In this document: positions 8,649 through 17,048 of the stretch, piece after piece
Layout: each line of letters begins with the position of its first letter
How positions within the stretch are numbered: position 1 is the first letter of the stretch
DNA from: Acidobacteriaceae bacterium
GTDB lineage: Bacteria; Acidobacteriota; Terriglobia; Terriglobales; Acidobacteriaceae
Direction: 5' to 3'
DNA length: 64,000 nt
Assembly (NCBI GenBank): GCA_003132405.1
Contig: PKXQ01000148.1
Coordinates: 1 to 64,000, forward strand
The notes under the pieces: generated by a model
Told to the model about the DNA's origin: nothing
Database searches by the model: none
The model's input: only the letters and a program-made list of their open reading frames with translations
Program-made: the position numbers and the translations under genes

Positions 8649-10289
8649 GTGAAGATTGCCCTGGGCCAGATCAATCCCACCGTGGGGGACTTCTCTGGCA
8701 ATGCTGCCAAGATCATTCAGTTTTCGGTGCAGGCGCGAGGCGCTGGCGCCGGCCTGATTCTTTTTCCCGAACTCTCCGTTTGCGGATACCCGCCGCACGA
8801 TCTGGTCGAGAGGCCGTCGTTTGTGGCGCGCTGTCGCGCGACGGTGGAGAAGATTGCTGCTGAAATCCAGGGCGTTGCCGTGATCTGCGGGACGGTTACG
8901 CCGGCTCATGCCGACTCCGGCAAGAAGGTGATGAACTCCGCCGCGCTGCTGCGCGACGGGCGCATCGAGTTTATCCAGTCGAAGATGTTGTTGCCGACTT
9001 ACGACGTCTTTGACGAGATGCGCAACTTTGCTCCCGCGAAGAGCCAGCAACTCTTTAGCTTTTGCGGCAAGCAGATGGCTTTGACCATCTGCGAAGACGC
9101 GTGGAACGACAAGCGTTTTTGGAACCGGCGGATGTATGGCGTCGATCCGGTGGAGGAACTGGTGCGGGTGGGCGGTAATTTCGTGCTCAACATTTCCGCG
9201 TCGCCGTTTTGGCTGGGGAAGCGCGAGTTGCGGCGCGACATGCTGACTGCGATTGCACGCAATCAGAAGGTTCCGGTCGCCATGGTCAATCAGGTGGGCG
9301 GGAACGACAGCCTGGTCTTTGATGGGTCGAGCCTGGTGATTGCGCCGGACGGGACGGTGATTGCGCAAGGGAAGTCGTTTGAGGAAGACCTGATTTATTT
9401 CGATTCGCAACAACTGAGCGGCGACATGCACGCGCAGATCGAGGGCGAAGAGGCGAGCGCATATGAAGCGCTGGTTCTCGGCACGCGAGATTATGTTCGC
9501 AAGTGCGGTTTCAAGCGGGCGATCATAGGGCTCAGCGGAGGCATCGACTCGGCGCTTACGGCTTCGATTGCGGCGGATGCCCTGGGGCCGGAGAACGTCG
9601 TCGGCGTGGGCATGCCGGGGCCGTATTCATCGCGCGGATCGATTGACGACGCGCGTGAGTTGGCGGACAACCTCAAACTTCGCTTCGAAGTGCTTTCAAT
9701 CGATCAGATCTACGAGGCTACGCGGTGCACGCTGGCGCCGGTGTTTGCCAGAATGCCGGAAGACGTCACGGAGGAAAATATACAGTCGCGGGCGCGCGGA
9801 TTGCTTCTGATGGCATTGTCGAACAAGTTTGGCGCGCTGGTGCTATCGACGGGCAATAAGAGCGAGTTGGCGGTCGGTTATTGCACGCTCTACGGCGACA
9901 TGGTGGGTGGGCTGGCGGTGATTTCGGATGTGCCGAAGACGCTAGTGTATCGCTTATGCGCGTATGTTAACTCTCGGCGCAGAGTGATTCCGGAGGCGAC
10001 GATCGAGAAGCCTCCGTCGGCGGAGTTGCGCGCGGATCAGAAAGATTCTGACTCGCTTCCGCCCTATGATGTGCTGGATGCGATTCTGGAAGATTTCGTG
10101 GAGGATATGGCGTCAGCCGAGCAGATTGCGCGCACGCACAATTTCGATCTGGAGTTGGTGCGGCGCGTGATAAGGATGATCGAGCGCAGCGAATATAAGC
10201 GGCAGCAGGCGGCTCCCGGGATCAAGATCTCGGCGAAGGCGTTCGGGTATGGGAGGAGATTTCCGATTGCTGCGAAGTCGGAGGTGTAG
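8649..10289 (+). CDS. nadE: Glutamine-dependent NAD+ synthetase
   Basis: Converts deamido-NAD to NAD+ using glutamine and ATP. The N-terminal nitrilase-type glutaminase (about residues 1-260) shows the catalytic Glu (LFPELSVCGYPPHD), Lys (QSKMLLPTYDVFDE) and Cys (LTICEDAWNDKRFW). The C-terminal synthetase has the PP-loop IGLSGGIDSALTASIAA near 294 and STGNKSELAVGYCTLYGDMVGG. The length (546) fits the two-domain enzyme. The start is GTG at 8649 (MKIALGQINPTVGD), the natural N terminus of the glutaminase fold. It has no operon partners; a repeat follows the stop. Confidence 0.96.
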   Translation: MKIALGQINPTVGDFSGNAAKIIQFSVQARGAGAGLILFPELSVCGYPPHDLVERPSFVARCRATVEKIAAEIQGVAVICGTVTPAHADSGKKVMNSAALLRDGRIEFIQSKMLLPTYDVFDEMRNFAPAKSQQLFSFCGKQMALTICEDAWNDKRFWNRRMYGVDPVEELVRVGGNFVLNISASPFWLGKRELRRDMLTAIARNQKVPVAMVNQVGGNDSLVFDGSSLVIAPDGTVIAQGKSFEEDLIYFDSQQLSGDMHAQIEGEEASAYEALVLGTRDYVRKCGFKRAIIGLSGGIDSALTASIAADALGPENVVGVGMPGPYSSRGSIDDARELADNLKLRFEVLSIDQIYEATRCTLAPVFARMPEDVTEENIQSRARGLLLMALSNKFGALVLSTGNKSELAVGYCTLYGDMVGGLAVISDVPKTLVYRLCAYVNSRRRVIPEATIEKPPSAELRADQKDSDSLPPYDVLDAILEDFVEDMASAEQIARTHNFDLELVRRVIRMIERSEYKRQQAAPGIKISAKAFGYGRRFPIAAKSEV

Positions 10290-10346
10290 CGAGCTGCTTG
10301 GGTTGGCTGGATAGGAAAGGTTTCCGCAAGGGTATCGATAGTGCTA

Positions 10347-10388
10347 ACAAAATACATAGGTCCTTCGCTTCGCTCAGGATGACAATGA
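10347..10388. repeat. REP-like repeat, family A (right-arm copy)
   Basis: The phrase acataggtccttcgcttcgc closely matches the right arm of the repeat at 2999-3082, followed by the same ctcaggatgacaa tail. It sits between nadE and the DsbA-like gene. The left arm is not obvious here. Confidence 0.6.
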
Positions 10389-10464
10389 GAATTTCGAAGC
10401 GAAGTTGCGGGACGGGGCACTAAGCCGCTTCTTGTACAATCGAATTTCAAGTTAAACGCCAATT

Positions 10465-11361
10465 ATGACGCTCATCTATCGCACTTTGCTTTCTGTTATT
10501 TTCCTGTCCGGCATTGTTATAGCTCAAACCAGCCCAACGCTGCAGACCAGGCCTGCCGCCAAACCGGCTGCGGCGGTCACGACGGTTCTGCCCAGCGAGG
10601 ACACGGTCAACGCGTTCTTGTTTCAGATGTTTGGTTATGACGCGACTGTCACGTGGAAGGTCGGCGATATTCGTCCATCGGAGATTCCGGGGCTGGCGGA
10701 GGTTACGATCACGGTTAATAACGCGCAGGGGGCGAACCAGAATCGGCTGCTGATCAGTTCTGACGGTATGCATGCGATTACGGGCGACGTGCTGCCTTTC
10801 GGAGCGAAGCCGTTTGACGATGCTCGCGCGAAACTGGAAAAGGGCGTGAATGGCCCGGCCAAGGGACCGGAGAAGGCCGCGGTCACAATTGTCGAATTCA
10901 GCGACATGCAATGCCCGCACTGTGCCAAAGCCGCTCCCGGAATTGAACAACTGTTGGCGCAGGAGCCGGAAGCCCGTTTTGTTTTCCAGAATTTTCCGCT
11001 GCCGATGCATGACTGGGCTGAAAAGGCGGCGGACTATGTCGATTGTGTCGGGCGGGCTACGAATGATGCGGTGTGGAAATTTATCCAAAAAACATTTGAC
11101 GATCAGGCGAATATCACTGCCTCGAATGCCGACGAAAAGCTGAAAGCCATCGCGACGGCATCGGGCGCGAATGGCGATCAGATCGCCGCCTGCGCCGCCA
11201 AGGGGGATACGATAGCGAGAGTTGAAACTTCTCTTGCACTGGGAAAGTCGTTAGGAGTGACAGGCACTCCGACACTCTTTATCAACGGGCAAAATCTACC
11301 CGGCAACGCGCCCGTCGAGCTGTTGAAGAAGATTGTGGACTTTAAGGCAAGCCAGAAGTAG
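10465..11361 (+). CDS. Exported DsbA-like thioredoxin-fold protein
   Basis: A 298-residue protein with a signal peptide (TLLSVIFLSGIVIAQTSP). An N-terminal domain of about 110 residues is followed by a DsbA/DSBA-like thioredoxin domain. The active-site motif is CPHC in EFSDMQCPHCAKAAPGIEQLL near residue 150, and the cis-Pro loop is VTGTPTLFINGQNLPG. The sequence resembles the BdbD/DsbG-like Thioredoxin_4 proteins that oxidise or isomerise thiols outside the cytoplasm. No DsbB/VKOR partner is visible nearby. A long palindrome just after the stop likely ends this gene and the convergent secretin gene. Confidence 0.88.
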   Translation: MTLIYRTLLSVIFLSGIVIAQTSPTLQTRPAAKPAAAVTTVLPSEDTVNAFLFQMFGYDATVTWKVGDIRPSEIPGLAEVTITVNNAQGANQNRLLISSDGMHAITGDVLPFGAKPFDDARAKLEKGVNGPAKGPEKAAVTIVEFSDMQCPHCAKAAPGIEQLLAQEPEARFVFQNFPLPMHDWAEKAADYVDCVGRATNDAVWKFIQKTFDDQANITASNADEKLKAIATASGANGDQIAACAAKGDTIARVETSLALGKSLGVTGTPTLFINGQNLPGNAPVELLKKIVDFKASQK

Positions 11362-11417
11362 ATCGGGTGATCTGAAAACCAAGGGCTCTGGCTTTTCGGT
11401 TTTTCGATCGCCCGATC
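11361..11417. terminator. Bidirectional palindromic terminator candidate
   Basis: GATCGGGTGATC at 11361-11372 pairs with GATCGCCCGATC at 11406-11417 (11 of 12, the exception a G-T wobble), and the inner AAAACC pairs with GGTTTT. It lies exactly between the convergent DsbA-like and secretin stops, and T/A-runs suit both directions. Confidence 0.6.
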
Positions 11418-13296
11418 ACTTCAGCCAGATTTCCGGGGCTTCGGGGCGATCGGGGCTGCGGACTACGTGGGGCGTAATCAGGATCAGGAGTTCGTCATGC
11501 TCTTCTTGTTTGGTACGCTGCGAGGTCAAGAGGCCCAGGCCGGGTACCGTAGAGATTGCGGGAAGCCCGCTTAGCGTCCTCGCATCGGAGTCGGTAATCA
11601 TCCCAGCGACAACGGCGGGCTCGCCATCCCTCACCAGAATTCCACCTTTATATTCGCGATTAAGAATGTCGGGGATGCCGTTGCTGGAAACGGTTCCCAG
11701 AGTGCGGAATTGAATCTCTAACTCGAGCGCAATGTCGGAATTATTGTGCACGAGCGGCTTTGCTTTGAGCGTAAGTCCGATGTCTTCGTAATTGACCGAC
11801 GGAAACGGAGCGGCATAGGACTGGTTGCCGACGACCGACGCGATCGCTGGGTTGTTATAGATGGGCGCGAAGCTGGCGTTGAGAATGGGATAGCGCTGTC
11901 CGAGCTTGAAAGTCGCGTCCTTCTCCTGCGAGGCGCGCAACTGGACGTGATCGATTTGACGAACAGAACTTTCATTCATGGTGAGCGCGGCGGACAGCTG
12001 ATCGAGGCTCAGGCCCATGAAGGTGAGTCCGCCGCCGAAGGTTGCCAGTGGCTGGCTGAAGATTGAATTCTGTTGGCCTTGCAATTGCGCAAGTAGAGCG
12101 GAGATGGTGGTATTACCGGCCTGATTGATGCCGCCCGATGCGATCAGCTGGTTGATCAGGCTCTGAATGTTTTGGCCGGCCAGACCGGCGAGAGCGGCCA
12201 CTGGAATGTTATACAGATTGAAAGTGTCGGGAACATGCAGGCCGATGTTGCTCATGTAAGTGTGGTCGACCTGAAATACTTGGAGGTCGAGCATCACCTC
12301 CGGCCGTTCGCCATTGAGTTGTCCGAGGAACTCGGTCGCGGCTTCGAGCGCGGGTTTTGGTCCGCGCAGCGTGATGGTGCTGGCGGCGGTATTGAGGCTG
12401 ACGAGTTTGAACTCGAATAGCGTCCGCAGCGAATTCAGCAGTTCATTGAGATCCTGCGGGGAGTTATTGCCCGGAATATAAAACGAGCGCAGGCCCATGC
12501 GGTCGTAAGTGCGATGATTTTCGGGATTGTCGACGGCGGTGAAGAGAACCTTGTCGTCGAGCGCCACGCTGAAACTCTTGGTGACGGCGGAGGCGGCGCG
12601 GATGGCGGTTGCGAAATCGGCATTTTGGATTTCAAAATTTACGCGGCGGCTGGGGAAGCCATCGTCGAAAATTACGGTGAGACCGTAGCTGGTGGCGACG
12701 GCGGTGATTAACCCCTTCGAGTCGCCGCGATAGTGGAAATCGTGGAGGCCGTCAATCGGCTGGGCGGTGATCGAGTTGGAACTGGCAACCACCTGCGGAA
12801 GTTCGGTGGTGTGCATGGTGACTGGTCCGAGGGCATCACGAATGCGCTGCTGGGCGAATTCATTTTGGGGATCGAGGTTGAGCGCGGCTCGGAATTCGGC
12901 TAGTGCTTCGACCTGCTGGCCGCCGAGGAGGTCGTTGTTTCCGCGCTCCAGATGGAGCCCGGCCAGATGCTGGCGCGTGAATTCGCGGGCGGTCAGGTAC
13001 TCAACATTTTGTGGAACGAGCCGAGCAGCTTCCTGAAATTCGTAAAACGCTTGGTCGAGATTTTGTGGGTTGTCGTTCTGCGATTTTTCAAGTTTAAGGC
13101 CGCGGCCGAAGGCTTGGCGAGCGGCTTTCAGGTCTTTCGATGGACCATGGCAACGGGGCGCGCTACCGGAGTTGGAGCAGAGCGGTAGCGCAGTCGCTGG
13201 CGGCGCAGCGGATGGCGCAGTGGCGACGGTTGGAGTGTCCGCGGCGGAACACACTGCAGACAGCAACCACAAGATTCCTGCCAACTGCCATCGCAT
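11416..13296 (-). CDS. TPR-secretin outer-membrane pore protein (GspD/PilQ family)
   Basis: A 626-residue exported protein with signal peptide (LAGILWLLSAVCSAA). Residues about 50-160 hold TPR-like helices (AFGRGLKLEKSQNDNPQNLDQAFYEFQEAARL). Residues about 180-330 hold short N-domains (STN-like, then the N1 domain with LNELLNSLRTLFEFKLVSL). The secretin core runs from PEVMLDLQVFQVDHTY to the C terminus, with GLTLKAKPLVHNNSDIALELE, GILVRDGEPAVVAGMI and the terminal ELLILITPHVVRSPD. Secretins form the outer-membrane ring of type II secretion or type IV pili. No other gene of such a machine lies in this window, so it is an orphan here. Confidence 0.88.
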   Translation of the reverse strand: MRWQLAGILWLLSAVCSAADTPTVATAPSAAPPATALPLCSNSGSAPRCHGPSKDLKAARQAFGRGLKLEKSQNDNPQNLDQAFYEFQEAARLVPQNVEYLTAREFTRQHLAGLHLERGNNDLLGGQQVEALAEFRAALNLDPQNEFAQQRIRDALGPVTMHTTELPQVVASSNSITAQPIDGLHDFHYRGDSKGLITAVATSYGLTVIFDDGFPSRRVNFEIQNADFATAIRAASAVTKSFSVALDDKVLFTAVDNPENHRTYDRMGLRSFYIPGNNSPQDLNELLNSLRTLFEFKLVSLNTAASTITLRGPKPALEAATEFLGQLNGERPEVMLDLQVFQVDHTYMSNIGLHVPDTFNLYNIPVAALAGLAGQNIQSLINQLIASGGINQAGNTTISALLAQLQGQQNSIFSQPLATFGGGLTFMGLSLDQLSAALTMNESSVRQIDHVQLRASQEKDATFKLGQRYPILNASFAPIYNNPAIASVVGNQSYAAPFPSVNYEDIGLTLKAKPLVHNNSDIALELEIQFRTLGTVSSNGIPDILNREYKGGILVRDGEPAVVAGMITDSDARTLSGLPAISTVPGLGLLTSQRTKQEEHDELLILITPHVVRSPDRPEAPEIWLK

Positions 13297-13378
13297 AGTA
13301 ACTACTATAGAATGCCTGGGCGCGGCTGTCTTGCAAGCGAAATACTCGGAAGGGAACTACGGTCGTAACGGGCGGTGG

Positions 13379-14170
13379 CTACCGCAGCATTAGGCGTTCG
13401 ATGCGCGTGGCGCGGCCGGTCTGGTCGTCGCAATCGACGACCACTCCACAGAGGCGCACATCGCCATTGGCGGCCTCGAAGCGCGCGGGCATTCCGGTTA
13501 GGAATCGTTCGATCACTAATTCTTTTTTTACTCCGATGACGCTGTCATAGGGGCCTGTCATGCCGACGTCGGTGATGTAGGCAGTGCCCTTCGGCAGGAT
13601 GTTTTCATCGGCTGTGGGAATGTGCGTATGGGTGCCGACGACGGCGGTGACGCGGCCGTCGAGATACCATCCGAAGGCGACCTTTTCGGAGCTCGCCTCG
13701 GCGTGAAAATCTACGAAGACGATCTTCGCCTTGATTTGTTCGAGAAGGCGATCGGCGTAGCGAAAGGGATCGTCGCACGAGCCCATGAAGACGCGTCCCT
13801 GAAGATTTACGACGGCGTAGGGGACGTTGTTTTTCTGGCCTTCGTAGACTCCCCAGCCGGGCAAGCCTTGCGAGAAGTTTGCCGGGCGTAAGAGGCGGCG
13901 CGCAGGGCTGTGCGGGTTGCCATCGGCCATCTGGAAATATTCGATGATCTCGCGTTTATCCCAGACATGATTGCCGGTGGTCATGACGTCGATCCTGAGA
14001 TCGAAAAGCTCTTCGGCGAGCGAAGGAGTGATACCGAAGCCAGCCGCAGCATTTTCGCAGTTGGCAATGACGAGATCGACGCCGTGATGCCGGCGCAGTT
14101 CGGGGAGACGATCTTTTACGATGGTTCGTCCGGGACGGCCGAAAATGTCGCCGATAAAAAGAATTTTCAA
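13379..14170 (-). CDS. YmdB-family metallophosphoesterase
   Basis: A 263-residue protein of the TIGR00282/YmdB family, which in Bacillus is a phosphodiesterase acting on 2',3'-cyclic nucleotides. Metal-binding motifs are MKILFIGDIFGRPGR at the N terminus, IANCENAAAGFGIT, TGNHVWDKREI, FVDFHAEASSEK and VVGTHTHIPTADE, followed by the family end ITDVGMTGPYDSVIGV. The sequence is complete and all ligands appear intact, so it is probably active. It is encoded downstream of the solute-binding protein on the same strand, with a 66-bp gap. Confidence 0.93.
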   Translation of the reverse strand: MKILFIGDIFGRPGRTIVKDRLPELRRHHGVDLVIANCENAAAGFGITPSLAEELFDLRIDVMTTGNHVWDKREIIEYFQMADGNPHSPARRLLRPANFSQGLPGWGVYEGQKNNVPYAVVNLQGRVFMGSCDDPFRYADRLLEQIKAKIVFVDFHAEASSEKVAFGWYLDGRVTAVVGTHTHIPTADENILPKGTAYITDVGMTGPYDSVIGVKKELVIERFLTGMPARFEAANGDVRLCGVVVDCDDQTGRATRIERLMLR

Positions 14171-14236
14171 GGCTCGATGGTACCACGGTGAAAAGCGCGC
14201 CGGTCGGGGCGTGGCGAAGAGAGAAGCGGCGATCGA

Positions 14237-15838
14237 TTACTGGCTGCTGATTTCAGCCGTCTTCAGGAAATCGTAATTTCCTGACGGATTTAAAGTTATG
14301 TTCCGAATGCGGCGCGTGTGCACGAGCACGTTATCGAAGTACCACAGGTTGATCGACGGCACATCCTGCGCCAGGATTTCCTGCACCTCACCATAGAGTC
14401 GCTTGCGCACATTCTGATCGATTTCTCGTTGCGCATCGTTGATCAGGCTATCAATCCGCGGATTGGAATAAAAACTGCGGTTGCGCCCCGCCGGAGGAAA
14501 GTTTCGCGAGTGAAAGACTGCGTCAAAAATATCGGGATCTTCGATTCCGCCGGTCCAGCGCAGCGAATAGAGCTGGAAGGCGCCACTGGTGACGTCGGCA
14601 AAAAACGTGGCAAACTCGAAGGTGCGAATGTCGAGCGCAATGCCTACCTCCCGCAGTTGCTGTTGCATGACGGCAACCATCAAGCGGGTGTTTTCGTCGG
14701 TCGAGGTTTTCATCGTGATATGAAAGCGCACGCCGTTCACGGCGGGATGTCCGGCGGCGTCGAGTAGTTGGCGAGCCCTACCCGGGTCGTAATCGTAGTG
14801 GGACACGTCATCGTTGTAAGCCCAGCTTTGACGCGGCAGAATGCTGTAGGCAGGCTGGACTTGGTTGCGCCACAGGTATTCCATCATCGGTCGACGATCC
14901 AAAGCGTACGCAATTGCTTGCCGAACTCGTACATCCTTCAAGATAGGATCGCGCAGATTGAATGCCAGGTAGGCTAGTCTGGTACCGGGCCCGTGCTGGA
15001 CCACGAGAGAAGGATACTGTTCGAGGGTGAGCACGGTGTCGGGCGTCATCGGCGAGTTGCTGGTGACGTCGGCACTGCCTTTGCGCAACTCGAGGGCCTG
15101 CGTGGTGGCGTCGGGAACAACAGCGAAACGCACACGGGCCAGATGCGGAATTTCGCCCCAGTAAGAGTCGTTGCGCTGCAGGATTACTTCTTTGTCCGTC
15201 TCCGCGCTGACGAATTTGAAAGGACCCGTTCCGATGGGTTGGCGGGTGATCTCATCGAGCGAGCCGTAGGGTACGATCCCAATCGCTCCCTCCGAAAGAT
15301 TCCACAGAAGGCCGGCCCACGGCTCTTTCAGACGGAACACTACCGTCAGTTCATCGGGCGTTTCGATGCGATCCACGAAACGGTAGGTTGACGTTTTGGT
15401 GCTGCGAATTTTGCCAGCGAGTAGAGAGTCGAAGGTCCACTTGACGTCGCGAGAACTAAGCGACTGCCCATTGTGAAATGTCACTCCGCGATGCAAGTGG
15501 AAAACGTAGGTCAGCGGGTCGGGAGTTTCCCAGCGCTCCGCTAAGCCGGGTTGAACATTGAAGTGCTCGTCGCGCGTGAGAAGCGCGTCGAAGAGGAGTT
15601 CGTCAATGCGCTCCGATTGCCCATCGACGCCGACTCGCGGATCCAGATTCGTGGGGCTGCTCTCGATGATCATGACCAGCGTGTTGGGGTCAGGTGGTTG
15701 GGAGCAGGAGAGGAATGGCAGGAGCGACGTGATAGCGATTAGCAGCAGGGCTCGCGATGTATTGAGGGTGCGTGCACGGAGCAGGTTTTTCGCTTCGCGA
15801 AGAATGACAATTCTTCCAGGAACTGCTGTGCTACGCAT
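14237..15838 (-). CDS. Peptide/oligosaccharide ABC transporter solute-binding lipoprotein (SBP_bac_5)
   Basis: An extracytoplasmic binding protein of the DppA/OppA family, 533 residues from the ATG at 15838. That start overlaps the anmK stop by a few bases, which suggests translational coupling. An upstream ATG at 15919 is less likely. A lipobox (LPFLSC, Cys45) follows a hydrophobic stretch, so it should be lipid-anchored. Family motifs are DVKWTFDSLLAGK, AYALDRRPMMEYLWRN and the C-terminal SINLWYFDNVLVH. It follows TPR-nagZ-anmK, so muropeptides are a plausible ligand (inference, compare MppA). Its N terminus is partly made of a dispersed repeat (15785-15812). No permease genes are present. 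Confidence 0.87.
   Translation of the reverse strand: MRSTAVPGRIVILREAKNLLRARTLNTSRALLLIAITSLLPFLSCSQPPDPNTLVMIIESSPTNLDPRVGVDGQSERIDELLFDALLTRDEHFNVQPGLAERWETPDPLTYVFHLHRGVTFHNGQSLSSRDVKWTFDSLLAGKIRSTKTSTYRFVDRIETPDELTVVFRLKEPWAGLLWNLSEGAIGIVPYGSLDEITRQPIGTGPFKFVSAETDKEVILQRNDSYWGEIPHLARVRFAVVPDATTQALELRKGSADVTSNSPMTPDTVLTLEQYPSLVVQHGPGTRLAYLAFNLRDPILKDVRVRQAIAYALDRRPMMEYLWRNQVQPAYSILPRQSWAYNDDVSHYDYDPGRARQLLDAAGHPAVNGVRFHITMKTSTDENTRLMVAVMQQQLREVGIALDIRTFEFATFFADVTSGAFQLYSLRWTGGIEDPDIFDAVFHSRNFPPAGRNRSFYSNPRIDSLINDAQREIDQNVRKRLYGEVQEILAQDVPSINLWYFDNVLVHTRRIRNITLNPSGNYDFLKTAEISSQ
15785..15812. repeat. Family A repeat copy inside the lipoprotein N terminus
   Basis: The phrase tttcgcttcgcgaagaatgac is a degenerate copy of the repeats at 2999-3082 and 10347-10388. 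On the minus strand it encodes VILREAKNLL ahead of the lipoprotein signal. Confidence 0.5.
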
Positions 15839-17048
15839 ACGAGATCTTTCCCATGATTGCCGGACGCTTTGCTCCTGTCGCCGATGGCACATTGCTTGGC
15901 CTGCGATGCCAGGTCTCATGCGCGAGCAGGGCGAACGCCACGGCCTCCTTGGCTTCGGCTGGAACTCCGAATTCGTCGGAGAAATGCAGGCTTATGCCTA
16001 AGGGCGCGACGGCATCGTGCAGCATGGACATCAGCGTGGGATTCTTTGCGCCTCCGCCGGAGACGATCATCTGATGATCGCGCTTTTGGCGGCGGGCCGA
16101 AGTGGCTGGAGAAATGAATTTCGGCACGACGAATTGTTTTACTGCGTTCGCTATTGAATGCGCGGCTAGTGCGGTGGCAGTTGCTACGATGTCGGGCTTG
16201 CTCGAGCCTTGGCAGAGTTGAAGAAAACGGCCGACGTATTCGCGGCCGAATTCTTCGCGCCCCGCTGTGCGCGGAGGGGTCTGCCGAAAAAACGGCGCGC
16301 GCAACAGCTGGGCGATTACGTGATCGAGAACGCGGCCGGAGGCGGATACTTTGCCGTTGTGGTCGTAGCGCTTTCCGAACAACTCTTCCATTACAGCGTC
16401 GATGACCATGTTGCCCGGGCCGGTGTCAAACGCGATTAGTTGGTCGAGGGACGCTCCGGCCGGAATTGCGGTGAGATTTGCAATGCCGCCGATATTCTGC
16501 GCGATGCGGCTGAGGCTCGCGTCGCGATAAAGAAGATAGTCGAGGAAGGGAACCAAGGGCGCGCCTTTTCCTCCGGCAGCCATATCGGCGGGACGGAAAT
16601 CGGAGACCACGGGCACTCTAAGGTTCGAGGCGATGATGGCGGCTTCGCCGGTTTGCCATGTGACGGCTAATTGGCGGCCGAGAAAACGCTGCGGTGTTCC
16701 TTGGTGATAGAGTGTCTGGCCGTGACAACCGACGAGGTCGAGTTTGACGCGATGCTGGCGCGCGGCTTTCGCGATTGCTTCGGCATAAAGTTCGCCGAGA
16801 AGAAAGTTCAGGCGAGCTAGATCGGCGACGCGGGCTAATTCCGCATTCATCATTCCTAGGATTGCGCGCCGCACGGGGGCGGGGAAGGGATATTCCTCGT
16901 GAGCTAGAAGAGTGCAATTGGCGCGGCGATTCTTGCGAGGAGATAAACTCTTGGGTCGTCCAGCGGGCTCGTTGGCGAAGCGCACCAGTGCCACGTTGAT
17001 TCCGTCGGCTGAGGTGCCGCTCATGACACCGGCAACGATCATCGTCAT
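15831..17048 (-). CDS. anmK: Anhydro-N-acetylmuramic acid kinase
   Basis: Phosphorylates and opens 1,6-anhydro-MurNAc released during cell-wall recycling, giving MurNAc-6-phosphate. Recognised by the N-terminal VAGVMSGTSADGINVALV, the catalytic-site region VGCHGQTLYHQG, GKGAPLVPFLDYLLYRD, NIGGIANLTAIPA, FDTGPGNMVIDAVMEE and the C-terminal VSGGGAKNPTLMSML. The length (405) is slightly above the E. coli protein. It starts by overlapping the end of nagZ by about 4 bases, and its own end overlaps the lipoprotein start. NagZ supplies its substrate, so the pair forms a recycling unit. Confidence 0.96.
   Translation of the reverse strand: MTMIVAGVMSGTSADGINVALVRFANEPAGRPKSLSPRKNRRANCTLLAHEEYPFPAPVRRAILGMMNAELARVADLARLNFLLGELYAEAIAKAARQHRVKLDLVGCHGQTLYHQGTPQRFLGRQLAVTWQTGEAAIIASNLRVPVVSDFRPADMAAGGKGAPLVPFLDYLLYRDASLSRIAQNIGGIANLTAIPAGASLDQLIAFDTGPGNMVIDAVMEELFGKRYDHNGKVSASGRVLDHVIAQLLRAPFFRQTPPRTAGREEFGREYVGRFLQLCQGSSKPDIVATATALAAHSIANAVKQFVVPKFISPATSARRQKRDHQMIVSGGGAKNPTLMSMLHDAVAPLGISLHFSDEFGVPAEAKEAVAFALLAHETWHRRPSNVPSATGAKRPAIMGKISYA

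Noticed and set aside
8610-9431. Long open frame on the minus strand inside nadE
   Set aside because: Arg/His-rich translation without motifs, fully covered by the confidently identified NAD synthetase in another frame.
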